A DNA stretch of 64,000 bases from Cynocephalus volans (GCF_027409185.1 NC_084468.1:98518001-98582000), one strand, 5' to 3'. Counted from the first letter of the stretch, positions 44,030-56,365 are shown. Translations and numbers: made by a program. The notes: generated by a model not told the origin, from the letters alone.

Positions 44030-44760
44030 ATGTATTAATATATACTTGTAAAATATTTGAACACTACAGAAACATGTTAAAAGAAAATACGAGTCTTTTA
44101 TAGTACTTTCTCCTAAAGGTAATTTCCTTAGTATACAGTTGTCTAACTCTTTTACGTGCATATTGCTTTAAACCAACACATGTTGATGTATATTATTCTG
44201 TATCTTATATTTCTCATTGAATATCTTGGATAAAATAACAGAATAGATTTACCTAATGGCTGCAGACTATTACGCTTAATAGATAATGCTATTCTGGGAG
44301 CCATTTCCATTGTTTACAGTTTTTCGTGTTATCTATAATAGTTCCTTAGGATAAAATTCTAAAAGAATTTCTGGGTCAGACTACGAGCATCTTGAATTTC
44401 AGTATATGTTGCCAAATTATCCTTTACAGTTATGGCACAAATTTATCTTCCTACCGTATACAGAATATGAGAGTACCTGTTTCAGCAAATGCTTGTCAAT
44501 ATTCATCTTATTCTTATCTTATATTCATCTCATTCTTTGCCACTCTGATAGTCAAAAAACGTTTCATTGGATTAATGATTAATATGTATTTCTTCATTTG
44601 TTATCAGGTTAAGCATATTTCTGCAAGTTTATTAACCATTTATATTTCATTATTTGTGAATGCCTGTTCACAGTCTTCGGTTATTTTCTATTGCTTTGCT
44701 GTCTTTCTTATTGACTTGTAAGGCTTTTTTTTCATTATGTGTCATATGTGCTCAAATATT
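44030..44760 (-). mobile_element. old LINE-1 (L1M-type) 3' region, antisense
   Basis: 'gtatacagttgtctaactc', 'gctttaaaccaacacatg'-like, 'ctaaaagaatttctgggtc', 'ttgccaaattatcctttac' and 'tgcttgtcaatattcatc' are antisense L1M words. The 109-codon plus frame at 44392-44721 lies inside it. Confidence 0.6.
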
Positions 44761-47700
44761 TTTTTTTCAGTTGAATTGGAATCTTTGGATTCTATTTATC
44801 ACATTTTTTCTTTATTACATTCATAAGTAGGTAGTCAATTTTTTAGTCTTCTCTCCTTCGTGATTTACTTCATCCATGATTAATTCTTTTAAAAAAGCAT
44901 TATATACGTTCTCCTATCACACAGTCATGACACATATGCATCAAATATAAACTCATACATAAAAACTACAATACTTTTTTTGTTTTTTTTTTTTTAGCAA
45001 TACAGTATTAATCCTATTCTCTCACCTACCTCCACTCCAACAAAGGCCCTTTAAATGAATCCACTGTATTTTTAATTATATAGAGGATCTCAAAGAGATT
45101 TTGGAAGTTCTTAGGATTACATGTGTTTGGGATAACAATTAAGTTAGCAGGTATGGTCAGCTTTTATTGATCATTAAAACAATTAAAAATTATATTAATT
45201 TTAAGGGTAATTTTCTGAGTATATTTAAAGCAAACACTATGTTTAATTTCAGTTAAAACTGCTTTTTTTTTTTTTTTTAGCTCTTACATACGACACAAAT
45301 AAAAGGAGTCCAAATAAAATGTTATTTGGATTGTGGGGGTAGCAGAGTTAACCTGGGGGTTAGAATGCCTTTTTGAATACTGACCTCCCCTCATATGCAT
45401 ACTTTTCTGGATAAAGAAAGACATCCTTATCTTTCTTAAATCGAAGAGTTACAGATGATGTGTTCCTTAAGTTATGCATGTGCTTTAATGTTAAATAATA
45501 TTTAGTTTCATCTGAAGATTTGTAAACTTGGGACAAATACTTAATAAATATTAATCTAATGGAATTTGTTCATTTTTGTAGCTTCAAAATAGATTTGAAT
45601 GACACGTAATTTAAATTTTAATCATGCACCGAGAAAGACTGATGAAGCTTTTAAAAGTTATTCCTTTATTTTTTTCTTTAATAAAAAATGACATGCTTTT
45701 GTTGTTTTTCTGCAGATACTTCAAATATTTTTAAATATTCAGTTTCAAGCAGTCACTAGGGCTGTAACTATAGTCACACATTTACAGCATCCCTAAAACA
45801 AATTTTGTGTTATTTTATTTCAGGTATTGAGCTCAATCAACCAGGGTATCAGACTCACAGGAGTAGACATTACCATTACATTCCCTAAAAAGGGAGCAAC
45901 ACCAAACAGATCTTTTAAGCCTGAGGAATTGCTAACAGCCTTAAGTTATAATGAAGAGTATCAACACCCTGAGGTGATACATTCTTCACCCAAAACTCTG
46001 TGGGGATTCTCAGAGTGAGAAATTCTTTTGTATCTTTGAAACCAGGCAAATCAAAGGAATTTCTTTTAATCTGGTTTAAATCCAGGCTAGTGAGTAGCAC
46101 TAATGAGGAACAAACACATTAGCACCAAAAGGGAATGGTAATTAGAAGGGAAATCTTAATCCATTGCCCACAGGCTGGGATCTCTAAAGCCTTGCTACTG
46201 GACTTCAAATGTAAAAATCACATTCAAATGTGCAAAATGATAATTTACAAGAGTATTTGCATGTCAAAATGAGTGGCTTATGTGCATAATTGGTTAGTGG
46301 AATACCTTTTGTTGGGGGCGGGGATAGAGTTCTCCTAAGAATTGTTGGATTTGGGGTGGAAGCAAAGTTTTCCGTGAAAGTGCTAAATTTAAGAGTGGAT
46401 TTATTTTCCAAATTGAGAGTTAAATATTGAGTGCTGAGAATTAGGCAAATTGATTCTGATCTGAAGTGATTTATTTTAACAGAACTTCTCTAATTTCTGA
46501 TTCCATTTATTGGAATCCAGCTGCCCTCTTATTATTGAGAATTAAAAGAAGGTGGAGAGAGTGATAGGACAGAAGTAATAATAGACTTTAACTCTCCAGT
46601 ATCCTAGGATTGAAAGGGAAATATTGTGAGACAAAAGGTAGTAGTAAGGATTTCTGAAAACCTGATAACTGCTAGTATTATCAGAATATTCCTATCACAA
46701 GGGGGTAATAAGTTCTCTATTTTAGAGAGTTCCATGAAATGTTATATGTATATGTATATTTACTAATTTTTTAGTAGATAAAAAGATTTGGCTATCACCC
46801 TACAATATAATGAGTTCTGCATTAGCTATTGAGATGTAGTAAAAGCTGTTTTCATACATACCTTTTTTTGTAAGGCATCCTCCAAGTGATCCAATATCTG
46901 CAGTACATCAGGAAAATGTGGTGATTAATATCGTATCATGCAGAACACTAAGAGCTCTTCTTGAAGACTCTCTTGTTTCTGTATTTCTTCTATACCAATT
47001 TACAAGGGGATACCCTAGGTAAAAACCAGTTTTTAATCTGAAACTGAACAGTACCAAATTTGCCTATATAGACAAACATGCTTACCACGTAATAATTGTT
47101 ATACAGCAAATTAAAATGATCATTGTGGGTTTTATAGAGTAAATGTGGCACAAGTCGGAAATCAAATTCAAGGTCCCAAGCAGTGGTAGAACTAATTCAG
47201 ACTTGTTAGACTTGAGCCCGCCATGGAAATGTAGAGAACATTCTCATAACAAACCTGTTGCAACATATTTTTTTTAGGAACGTGGGTGACCTGTTGTACT
47301 TAATTCCTGAATAGGGCTAGTTCACAGTGACAAATTCTTTTCCCTTTAAATCTCCTTTTTTTCAGGCTTGCTTTATTTTTACCTTGTGGTTAACCTATAA
47401 GGCTATGTTAATTTCATGCACACATAACACATTCCTGTTTGAGCTTACTTCTCTTCCCCTAATTCTTGTAGCTGTTGGGCCTGAAGTTTCTCACAGCATA
47501 ATTTTGTCCTGGATGTGTTCTGAGAATGGATGAATCAAAGATCCTCGAATACATGTTTTATGGTCCTCTGAATTGAGAAAATTGAAAAACACTTGGTTGG
47601 GGGACATTTTGAAACACACTCATGCTTTTCAAATGCTTTGAGTCATTGGAAATGAGGATTGCAAATCATCAGCTTAAATAAATAGCAGTTAAAGGTAGAG

Positions 47701-48700
47701 ATGGCCCTCTAAAATAAAGTCATTAGACTGACTCAGGACTCTAAGTCACTTTGGATCATGCATGAATTCTTCTATGACACCTGTACATTTCAGCAGTTAT
47801 CATCATCTGTAAAGTCACCAGTGATATCATTGGTAACATATATATATAAGGATTTCAAGTTTCTGTTGGGAAAAAATATCTTGGAGGACTTTGTACTTAG
47901 ATATAAAAATAGATCCACAGATATCAATGGCTATCACTTGTTTATGGATCCAAATAAACTTTGGAATTTCAGGGGGTGGGGATTTATATTCTGAAAATAT
48001 ATGGAAAATCCTGGGCTCTTTACTCCAAAATTTACCAAAGTCAGCTCTCACCAACCCTGCAGAGCTTGTGAGGTAAATAATCTCCTACTGAATAGAGTTA
48101 CTATATTGAAAACAATCACAGAAATATTTCCTAGGATTGCACCATGATGTTTATAGAAAGTGGCAGATAATAATGAAGCAAATTTTTGATGTTAAGATTT
48201 ATCATGGAATATAAAAGGTGCTAATTTCAGGATTACCTAGTTGTAGGTATCATCTAACACAATATTTTCTTACTCCCATATTTTTTGACTTAGAAACTCA
48301 AGAAAGATGCCCCCAAACCCAAATTTTCTGATTACCCTTAGTAACCATAAATGAGAAAAATCCAATCCAATCAGTAGTAAATAAGCACCTGTTGTTTCCA
48401 TGATGTAGAGCTTGTATATTATTAGGAATTATTGTATCTGTAAGAATATTTTCCTTCTGTTAAGGGAAGCAGATGTTGAGGTGGTAAATCTCAGGTAAAC
48501 TAAAGAGTAATTATAGGAGAAGTCAGTGGTTATAGAAAGCCCCCAGGACCCCCTGCCTAATTCCAGGGTAGATGTGATTGAGCACATCAAGGAAAGACAA
48601 AGAAAAATGGAACCCCTTGAACAGAAGCTTAATAAGTAGGAAATGCCCACCTCTTTTCTTAGAAAAATCACCCTTCAGACTTTTCTGTACTTAGGTCTGG
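44761..48700. other. longest repeat-poor block in the window
   Basis: Over nearly 4 kb I recognise no interspersed repeat and no gene. Several short frames exist (for example 45827-46018, preceded by a polypyrimidine-AG 'tttatttcag' at about 45815-45824), without domain recognition. T-runs lie at 44977-44995 and 45262-45280. This could be unique intronic or intergenic DNA or very old repeats. Confidence 0.35.
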
Positions 48701-48776
48701 ATGAGTTATCATAGCTGTGGACAAGAATCTCAGCACATACTGCCTTTTAAACAGATTTCCTATTTACTATCATATG

Positions 48777-48796
48777 TATGTGTGTGTGTGTGTGTG

Positions 48797-48828
<32 letters not shown>
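48777..48828. repeat. palindromic (TG)n-(CA)n microsatellite
   Basis: A TG run of about 20 bases passes through 'gtgtatacac' into a CA run of about 29 bases, an inverted repeat that can fold into a hairpin. Confidence 0.95.
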
Positions 48829-48829
<1 letters not shown>

Positions 48830-49755
48830 CTATACAGTATTTGTGCGTATATGTCTGTCTATATATCTATCCAGTCTGCCCAACTTTAGCATCTATGGGC
48901 TTGAAGATTTCTCTAAAGTTCTTTCTACCACCTGCTTGCACAGTTCTTCAAAAATCCGCAGATGAAGCAAGACTCCCTCTCTGAGCCCAAGAGAAGAACT
49001 ACAGTGGGGCTGCGGGAGACACTGAGGTGCTCTGAGAAGGAAAGAGCCTGGGCTAGAGGAAAAGAGTGTGGGTGGAGACCTGAGGAGAGTGAGAGACCAG
49101 GCTTATTGTAAGGTTATGGGAAACACTATTGGTGTGAAATGAAGGGCAGTTGTGGTAAAGAGATATTCATAGCCAGGGGGCGTTGCTTACAAGAGGAGGA
49201 AAGAAAGGCCCTGTGTGTACTCCAGGGCGAGAGCTAGAATGGAGAGGCGCCTCTCGGTTAACATTTATTGACCAGACAGCATGTGCCTCTCTGGCCTCAT
49301 CCACGTCCCAATTGCACAGCCCAGGTGTGCATGGAGGTTCACTGTGCAAACACACCCACCCACATCTCACGGGGTGGGGTCGAAGAGGATGGTAAAGAGC
49401 AGAGAGTGATGTTAGTAATCTAATGAGGGTAAGGGACCCAGAGCGAGGTTCCTAATGCAGGATTGGGTATAAAGTAAAGTAGGCTCAGTAGAAGGGTGAT
49501 GAATGAATAAAGGGTTGGTTTTCTCTCTTGAATTTCTGTCTTCTAAAGAAAATTTAGCTCCTGAAAGTGCGATTGGGTTGTGCTGTGTGTGTATAAGAAG
49601 TTGTGACTTCAGTGGTCATTTACCCTTGGATATAAGTCCTAAGATGGTAGCAAAAACATCAGAACACACCCCAGATTGCTTTCTCCCTGTTCTTTTTACT
49701 TATAGTAAAACCAACTTACTAAAATTTCTGTCTACACTAAGCAGGCTTCCCAGCT
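48829..49755. other. unassigned sequence, moderate GC
   Basis: No repeat recognised. Composition is a little richer in GC between 48950 and 49400. Small frames on both strands lack recognisable domains. Confidence 0.3.
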
Positions 49756-49759
49756 GTGC

Positions 49760-50150
49760 TGCACCATTGCCGGCCCCTTGTTGAGACCTTAGCACATCCT
49801 CTACATCCCCCACAAGATAGGTCCAAAAACTTCCCCCAATTCTTAAGGCCACATCACCTCACTTGGGATTCTTTATGCAGATGGCCCTCTCTTCCTACCT
49901 TAGAGACAAGATCTCTGCCATCTGGTGTGAACTCCCTCCATACCCTGCATATCTCTGAGGATTTCTGTCCTGGAGTTTTTGCTAAATCTCTTTTCCTTCC
50001 CCTTCACCCACCCCACTCTGATTCCATCCCTTCCTCCCTCCTGTTACTTAATCCTTCTCATCCTTTAGGGTCTAATCTAATCTGTGGCTCCTCCATAAAG
50101 TTTTCCCATACATTTCCTGCCCACAATGATATCTTTCTTCTTTGAACTTC
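49760..50150 (+). mobile_element. probable LINE-2 fragment, sense
   Basis: The L2-like words 'atcctttagggtctaatct' and 'tggctcctccataaagttt', followed by 'atttcctgcccacaatgat', suggest the L2 3' region. The 129-codon frame at 49756-50145 coincides with it and is probably repeat-derived. Confidence 0.45.
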
Positions 50151-51490
50151 AGTGAAGTCTGTCATAAAAAGTCCTAGAAGCACCAAGCTGGCAGTACCTT
50201 AAGTCGCCAGCTAGTCTAACCCCATCTTTGCCTCGTCCTTTAGTTAGTTGTTAATGGCTAGGCTACGATGGGCCTTGGCTTTGTGTTTTCCAGTGCTATA
50301 TTAGCCACATCATCAAATTTTTAAAATTAAGGGCCATGTGTTTCTTCCCTTACACAGATTGTCTGATACTGGTATATGGCATTCTTAATGCTGGCAGTTT
50401 CCCTCCACATTGCAGGCATGGTCACATTTTACACTGCCACATTTCCTTGTAGGAAGGGGTTGCTTTGGAGAGAGAATGACAGGGAGAGACAAGAAGACAG
50501 GTCAGAGAGAAACTTTTTCTCTGGGGACTTCACTTTCGGGTATTGTTTTCTGAGCCCCAATATTAAGGATAAAAGTACTAAGCTTAAATCTCTACTCTTA
50601 AAAAAGTAAGGTAATTTATTTGGTTAAGTAAAGTAACCTCTAATTGGCTTTATGGTATGATTCTTTTGAGTCTACTTTTGTTAGAGTTTAATACATTTAG
50701 TGGCAATGTTTAAAAATCAGTGAAACATTTAGTGGAAGAGAATCAAATTAAGCCACATGAATGCTTTTCTAATTTTTTTTATACTATATCTTGCATTCTA
50801 TTTTGTTTTTAATACTTCAAAATTGATTTGTGAAAACTAGGGTTTTTTTCTTGTTTATGCTTCTGAGCTTCTGGTGCCCTCTAGTGGCAAGAACTTACTG
50901 TCAAAACCTTAAGTCTTGAAAATGCTCACTTCCACTTGAAATAGTTTAATACTATGCATATTCAACATTTCATTGGGAAAAAATAAAATTCGCAAATGAT
51001 GGGAGAGAAGTGCTAATGTGGATTAGTATAAAGCAATAACTCCTAGAAACGTTGGAACATTTCATGAATAGTCAGTTCGTTTAAGAAAAAAGATTGTACT
51101 ACAATTCTCAAAAGGTATTGAGACACAGTTTGGAGCTGAATGCCATGGAAATTTTACCTAGGAAGCTAATGGTATCAAATCAAGAGGACATCAAGAACAT
51201 ACAAAGTGGAGTGATAACTTAGTTTCTTTCATCTGTAGGATTTAGATAATTAGGAAATATTGCCCATGGGAGGGTGAGCCTGCTCTATTCAAAAGATAAG
51301 TAAATGCAGTGGAATTTACCCTGGTCCCAGGAGTTCAATTATTGGAGTACAAAGCAGAAGATAATGGGTCAGTTTTCTTTTAGCAAACTCAGAATTATCC
51401 AGTTGAAAACATTCAAAGACCTAGGCTCTAGTTTTCAAGGTCAGTCTTTGAACAGCAGTCGTCACTAATGGGAGGGAGGTACCTACAATA
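50151..51490. other. unassigned sequence containing a CTCF-like site
   Basis: No gene or repeat family recognised besides the CTCF-like motif at 50871-50890. Confidence 0.35.
50871..50890 (-). promoter_or_regulatory. candidate CTCF-binding site
   Basis: 'ctggtgccctctagtggcaa' closely matches the CTCF core; on the minus strand it reads 'GCCACTAGAGGGCACCAG', agreeing with the GCCACYAGRGGGC consensus. It lies outside recognised repeats. Occupancy cannot be judged from sequence. Confidence 0.55.
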
Positions 51491-51499
51491 TTTGTCTTT

Positions 51500-52090
51500 T
51501 TAAATTTAATTTTAATTTTAATTTATTTTTAATTGCCACATATCGATTGTACATATTTATGGGGTGCAGTTATATTTCAATACATGTATACAATGTGTGA
51601 TGATCAAATCAGGGTAATTAGCATATTCATCGTGGCAATACTTTATCATTTCTTTGTGATGAGAGCATTTGAGCTCCTCCCTTCTAGCCATTTGAGAACA
51701 TACAGTAAACTATTGTTAATTATAGACACCTAGGACTACTGCTTTTTGTTTGTTTGTTTGGTGGCTGGCTGGTTCAAGGATATGAATCCTTGACCTTGCT
51801 GTTATCACACCTTGCTCTAACCAGCTGAGCTAACCTGCCAGCCCCTAGGACTACTGTAGACCACTAGAAATTATTTTTCCTACCTAGCTGTAATGTGCCC
51901 GTTAACCAACTTCACCCTACCCTCTTCCCCTTCCCAGCCTCTAGTAACCACAACTCTACTCTCTACTTCTGTAAGCTCAACTTTTTTTTTTAGTTCCCAC
52001 ATATGCATGAGAACATGCAGTATTCATCTTTCTGTGCCTGACTTATTTCACTTAACATAATGTCTTCTAGGCTCATTCATGTTCCTACAA
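51500..52090 (-). mobile_element. LINE-1 3'UTR, antisense, split by a SINE
   Basis: 'acatatttatggggtgcag', 'gatgatcaaatcagggtaat', 'tagcatattcatcgtggc', then after the SINE 'tgtaatgtgcccgttaacc', 'cttcccagcctctagtaacc' and 'acatatgcatgagaacatg' are clear antisense L1 3' landmarks. Confidence 0.85.
51742..51844 (-). mobile_element. older tRNA-Ile-derived SINE, minus strand, nested in L1
   Basis: Perfect 12-bp TSDs ctaggactactg lie at 51730-51741 and 51845-51856. Antisense landmarks: 'tggctggctggttcaagg', 'atgaatccttgaccttgc', 'gctctaaccagctgagctaa'. Confidence 0.9.
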
Positions 52091-52129
52091 TATTTGCAAT
52101 GCACTTGTCTGTTATCACCCAGGCTGGTA

Positions 52130-52315
52130 GACTCAAGATCCAGAGCCTGGAGACCTGAGTTTGTTTACTCTAGCTCTGATTAGCTGTCGCCATTTATTCT
52201 CCCTGGGCTTCAGTTTTCTGATCTGTAAAATGGGGATACTAACACTTTACAAGTTATTACTTTTATCTTATATGCTAAATAAAATGCGTGGCTAAAGCAG
52301 TTGCTAACTTTAAAA
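52130..52315 (+). mobile_element. MIR SINE, sense
   Basis: 'ctgagtttgtttactctagc', 'cctgggcttcagttttctg', 'atctgtaaaatggggatac' are unmistakable MIR core words. Confidence 0.82.
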
Positions 52316-52705
52316 CAAGGTTATTATTGTTACCAGAAACAGTGTGAGTACATAGAGAGAGGCCAAGGAGGGCCATACAGAATTAATATTTCAACTGGGC
52401 TTTTGGCAGCTGCTAAGAAATTTCAAAGATTTTGCTAATCCCTGAGTTGAGGACTGTAATACAAGGAGGCTAGGTCTGAAAGGTAAATAAAGGTATGTAG
52501 TACTAGCTTCTCAAAGGAAAAAGACTTGACATCTCTTCCTGCGTTTGTGAACAGTGTTTATTTTGTACCCTTCTCTTTTCACTATGTGAGTGTTAGGCCT
52601 TTACTTGAGTCTTTGTTGGGGACCATGTTGTGTTTTCATTCACCTTTGCGAATTGTTTTTGAAACTTTTCAAAATACATTTTTTATGAATTTTCATTTTA
52701 TGTAA
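52316..52705. other. unassigned sequence
   Basis: No gene or repeat family recognised. Confidence 0.3.
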
Positions 52706-52711
52706 GATACA

Positions 52712-52812
52712 GGCTGGCCAGTTAGCTCAGGTGTTTAGAGCACAGCTTTGTAACACCAAGGTCAAGGGTTCGGATCCCCGTACCAGCCAGTCACCAAAAA
52801 AAAAAAAAAAAA
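52712..52812 (+). mobile_element. tRNA-Ile-derived SINE (monomer), plus strand
   Basis: 'ggctggccagttagctcagg', 'agcacagctttgtaacacc', 'gggttcggatccccgtacc', 'agccagtcacc' and an A-tail of about 19. TSDs are weak (gatacag / ggtacag). Confidence 0.88.
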
Positions 52813-53185
52813 GGGTACAGACATTAGGATCCAAGCTTTTCCTTGCTTCGGTCTACCTGTGGGAGTTAACAGTGTCAGTGACTCAGACCACAGTGTGGCT
52901 TCTGGAATGGAGATTTCACTAATTTAGGGGTTCAGTCTATACTTTGACTAGATCTATTATCCGGTGAATAGGAAATCTTTCCTTAAATAAATCATTCCCT
53001 CAGAATTCACAAACTTATCTTCTACTGAGGTATTTTCCTTGTATCTTTGAACTGGTCTCCGTGACTCCACTCTTGATCACTTCTAATTCAGTAGTCATAG
53101 TTCCATTAATGACAAGAGTTCTAGGGAATCTTGACTATGAAGTAAACCACAGGAAACTTGCTTGTGTCACATTATTAAAATAACT

Positions 53186-53229
53186 TTAGCTCAAACAATG
53201 GCAAACATTAGCTCAAACAATGGCAAATG
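53186..53229. repeat. 22-bp tandem duplication
   Basis: 'ttagctcaaacaatggcaaa' is present twice head to tail. Confidence 0.9.
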
Positions 53230-53420
53230 TGAGCACTTCTGGAGCAAAGCTTTTCTCAGCATGCCTTGCTGCCTTTTCTTTCACTGGAAATTACCATTCT
53301 TTTGCACCTCCTGTGCTCCCTGGTATTTTCCAGCCTCTCTTTTCACTGGAAATGTTGAGACTCTGCTCTGGCTTCCTATCTGAGCCCAGGGTTCCCATTT
53401 CAGCTCTAAATTGAAACTAC

Positions 53421-53494
53421 GAGGGTACTTCAAAAAGTTCATGGAAAGATTTGTATTCATTTTTAATTCTATTTTTCCATGAAATTTTCAAAGC
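53421..53494. mobile_element. mariner-like MITE, copy 1
   Basis: It begins 'gagggtacttcaaaaagttc' and ends with a degraded inverted copy ('tttttccatgaaattttcaa'). Short palindromic element of about 75-80 bp, related to the copies at 56774 and 57254. Confidence 0.65.
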
Positions 53495-53744
53495 ATGCAC
53501 ATATAGTGAAGAGGCGACAGTACTCCAGCAGCTGCATCTCTCAGATTCTAGCCTAAGCTTTGTTCTCCAAGGCTGTTCTTTGTCTCTCTTTAGTGTCAGC
53601 CAAACCATCCTCACCTAGTAGTCCTGATATAAGTGCTTTTATAGTGAGTTGGTTAATCCAACTCCTTCAATTAGTTGTTTTTAGGTTCCTTTCTCCTTAA
53701 ACTACTTACCATCCATGTATGAACAATAAAGCTACTTTCCTGTA

Positions 53745-53930
53745 TTTTTACACCCTATTGTCTCATTTGATCTTACAACATCCTTATGGGATAGGTTATG
53801 ATGATCCCACTTTACAGATGCAATTCAGAAACATTTAATGATTTGCTGGCAAATGGCAGAGCCCAGACAAGACTCCACAGCTCCATGATCTCGGTCCCAT
53901 ATTTTCTCCACTGAATTACTGTCTGTTTTT
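53745..53930 (-). mobile_element. MIR SINE, antisense
   Basis: 'catttgatcttacaacatcc', 'tcccactttacagatgcaat', 'ggcaaatggcagagcccag' show the antisense MIR order. Confidence 0.75.
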
Positions 53931-54039
53931 TATCTTCTGTATCTCTTTCCTCTTCTTCCTTTTTCTGAATTTCTGTCTACAGAAATTTTTCAAGGAAAGA
54001 TTGTTTAGTGTTCACAATTTCAGTATTTTGTGTGCAATC

Positions 54040-54215
54040 TTTTATTTAATCCTCGTATCCTTATGCTGGAGGTATTACTATGGACCTTATATTACAAATA
54101 AAGAACTAAATGAAACATAGGGAAGTAACGTGTCCAAACTCACACACATAGTATCTGGCAATGTGAAGAGCTGAACCCCAGAAGTATGACCCCGACTTCT
54201 TGCTGTCGCCCACAG
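54040..54215 (-). mobile_element. MIR SINE, antisense
   Basis: 'atttaatcctcgtatcctt', 'gtaacgtgtccaaactcaca', 'aatgtgaagagctgaacccc' again show antisense MIR, in tandem orientation with its neighbour. Confidence 0.7.
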
Positions 54216-54805
54216 TGTTTGCAGGCTTCTTTTGTTTAAAATTCTTCCCTGGTTCTGTCAACATGTCCTTTTCCTTTCATCACCAAAATCATACCCATTA
54301 TCTATTATCTCTACTCCCTTATCAGCTCTTCACTCTTCATCTCCCTGTATTCTGGCTCTCTATATAGAAACATTTTTTCCCTTTTTAAAAGTTCAGCAAT
54401 CACCAATTGTCTAATGCAAGTTCTCTCTCTCTCTCTTTTTAACCTCCCTTTACTTCTTGGCACACTTTGAGATTTTCCTCTTTTTGCAAAGCTCTTTCCT
54501 TTGTTTTCCATGACACATCAGTCTCCTAATTGTACTACTATCCCTCCAATCATTCCTTTTCTAAATCATTTATTCAGACATTTATTCATTCTGTGTGTGT
54601 GTGTATGTATGAGTGAGTGTATGAGAGAAGGTGAGAGGTGCTGTTCTAGTCATTGGAGACTGGAAAATGACTTCTGTGGTACTTTTATGTTTTATTTCTT
54701 AACCTGAGTCCTTATTATATAGATATGTTTACTGTGTGAGAATTCATCAAGCCCTACATTATGTTTGTGCACTTTGTCAGTTTTCAACAACACCTTTAAA
54801 AACTA
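54216..54805. other. unassigned, pyrimidine-rich then TG-rich sequence
   Basis: Possible diverged sense L2 words up to 54560; (CT)n at 54422-54436 and an imperfect (TG)n/(GA)n stretch at 54591-54640. Confidence 0.35.
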
Positions 54806-54809
54806 GTAA

Positions 54810-55955
54810 ATACAATGAGTTTAGGGTCTAGTGTGGGAAAGACAAGGAGACAACTGATTACAAAACAGTATGACTGTGAGGTCATATATAATGATATCTG
54901 TTATGATGCTTGGGGTCTTATGAACTTACAAACTGATTGTGAGAACTGAGGAGGTCATGCGAGAGTTGAAAGTTTAAAAAAAAAGGTTTAAGAAGGTCGA
55001 AGAATTTGAAGATTTAATTAAGGAAAGACTGAGTGTAAACACCTTTTAGGCAGAGGTTATAGCACATAAAACGTATATTTAGAACATAAAAAGAAGGTGT
55101 CAAGTTTGGAAGACTCCCTAGCCATCCATCCATTCATCCATCCATCCAATAGTTTTTGCATACCTATGCTTAGGTTCTATGCTAGGAATGACAGACTCAG
55201 TCTTTACTCTCATGAGTTTACTGTTTATTGTAGTATGATATAGACAATCAAGCAATTAGTTTAAGGTGTGATGAGTATGACTTCCAAGGAAGTACAGGGT
55301 GATATTGAAGTTGAAACCTAAAATAAATGAATACATATTGGGCCTGAAACTGAGGCTCTAATGGCCGTGTTAATTATTTGGGACTTTATCCCAAAGGCAT
55401 TTTGAAGACAACTTTAAGTTTTACACCAGCAAGTGAAAGGATCAAATCTGTAGTTGAGGAAAGATCTCTCTCTGTTGCTATAGGGCAAGACTGGAAGCTA
55501 GGGTCCCAGTTAAAAGGGTGTTGAGACAAAAGAGATGAAAGAGATTTTAGAGGCTTGGATGTTTGAGACTTGGATTTGCTAGCTGCCTTTGTGATAGTGA
55601 GACAGGATGGATTCAGTAGGTAGACTTCTCAGAACCTGGTGTTGATTGGATGTCTGTCAGAGAGGAAGAGCTCAGGGAAGTCTTCCAGGCTTCTGGCATG
55701 GTCATCAAAATAGACCATGTTCTAAAATAAAAAATGTGAGAGTAGGTCTCGTTGTAGGGAAAGTTGATGAGTCCTGTTTTGGTCTTGTTGAGATGAAAGT
55801 TCAGTATGGCTAAATGGCCACAGCAGGTTGCAGCTAGACTAGAAAAGTGGGTGAGGAGCCAATCTTAGAAGGCATTTCATGTCTGTCTGTGTACTTGGAA
55901 TCTGTCCTTAAAGGCACAAGGAGTCTGAGGGCTTCTTTCATTTCATGATTTGTTT
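54810..55955 (-). mobile_element. LINE-2 copy, antisense, diverged
   Basis: 'ctatgctaggaatgacagac', 'tttactctcatgagtttact', 'aaggtgtgatgagtatgac', 'ggcattttgaagacaacttt', 'aggatcaaatctgtagttg' and 'gatgtttgagacttgg' follow the antisense L2 order. A (CCAT)n tract at 55121-55148 sits at its tail side. Confidence 0.6.
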
Positions 55956-55959
55956 TTTT

Positions 55960-56360
55960 ATGCTCAACACTCTTGCATTTACCCATCTCACTTATTACCA
56001 ATGCTTTAATCACTATTTTCATGCAGAATATTCCTAAATCTATGTTTCTAGCTATATTTCTCCCAAGACCCATATATAGCATTTCTGTTGGCTTCTTTGG
56101 TGATTGGTGCCACCTGGTTGTCCTATATCTCTCCTTAGATATCTCACACACATTTAAAATTTAACCTGACTCCCACATTTGCTCCTTCTGGATGTCATGA
56201 TTTTTTCCCTCCCACTGTCCTCCCCCTTATGCAGCTACTAAGTACTACTAAACTCTAGCATCATCTTTGATTTCATTTACCCTGCACATCTAGTCAGTTA
56301 GCTCCTGATCTCACTGACCTCTTTTCTACTATATCTCCCTAATCTATCTCTCCTTTCATT
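55960..56360 (+). mobile_element. LINE-2 fragment, sense
   Basis: 'actctagcatcatctttgat' followed by 'tgcacatctagtcagttagc' and 'ctctttctctcc'-like words are L2 ORF2 sense strings, opposite in orientation to the neighbouring copy. Confidence 0.55.
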
Positions 56361-56365
56361 CCATT

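Noticed and set aside
49756-50145. 129-codon plus-strand open frame
   Set aside because: Coincides with a pyrimidine-rich L2-like stretch; Ser/Pro/Leu-rich without domain.
54591-54640. Possible CRISPR-like or satellite array
   Set aside because: Only imperfect dinucleotide repeat; no spaced direct repeats, and the genome is mammalian.
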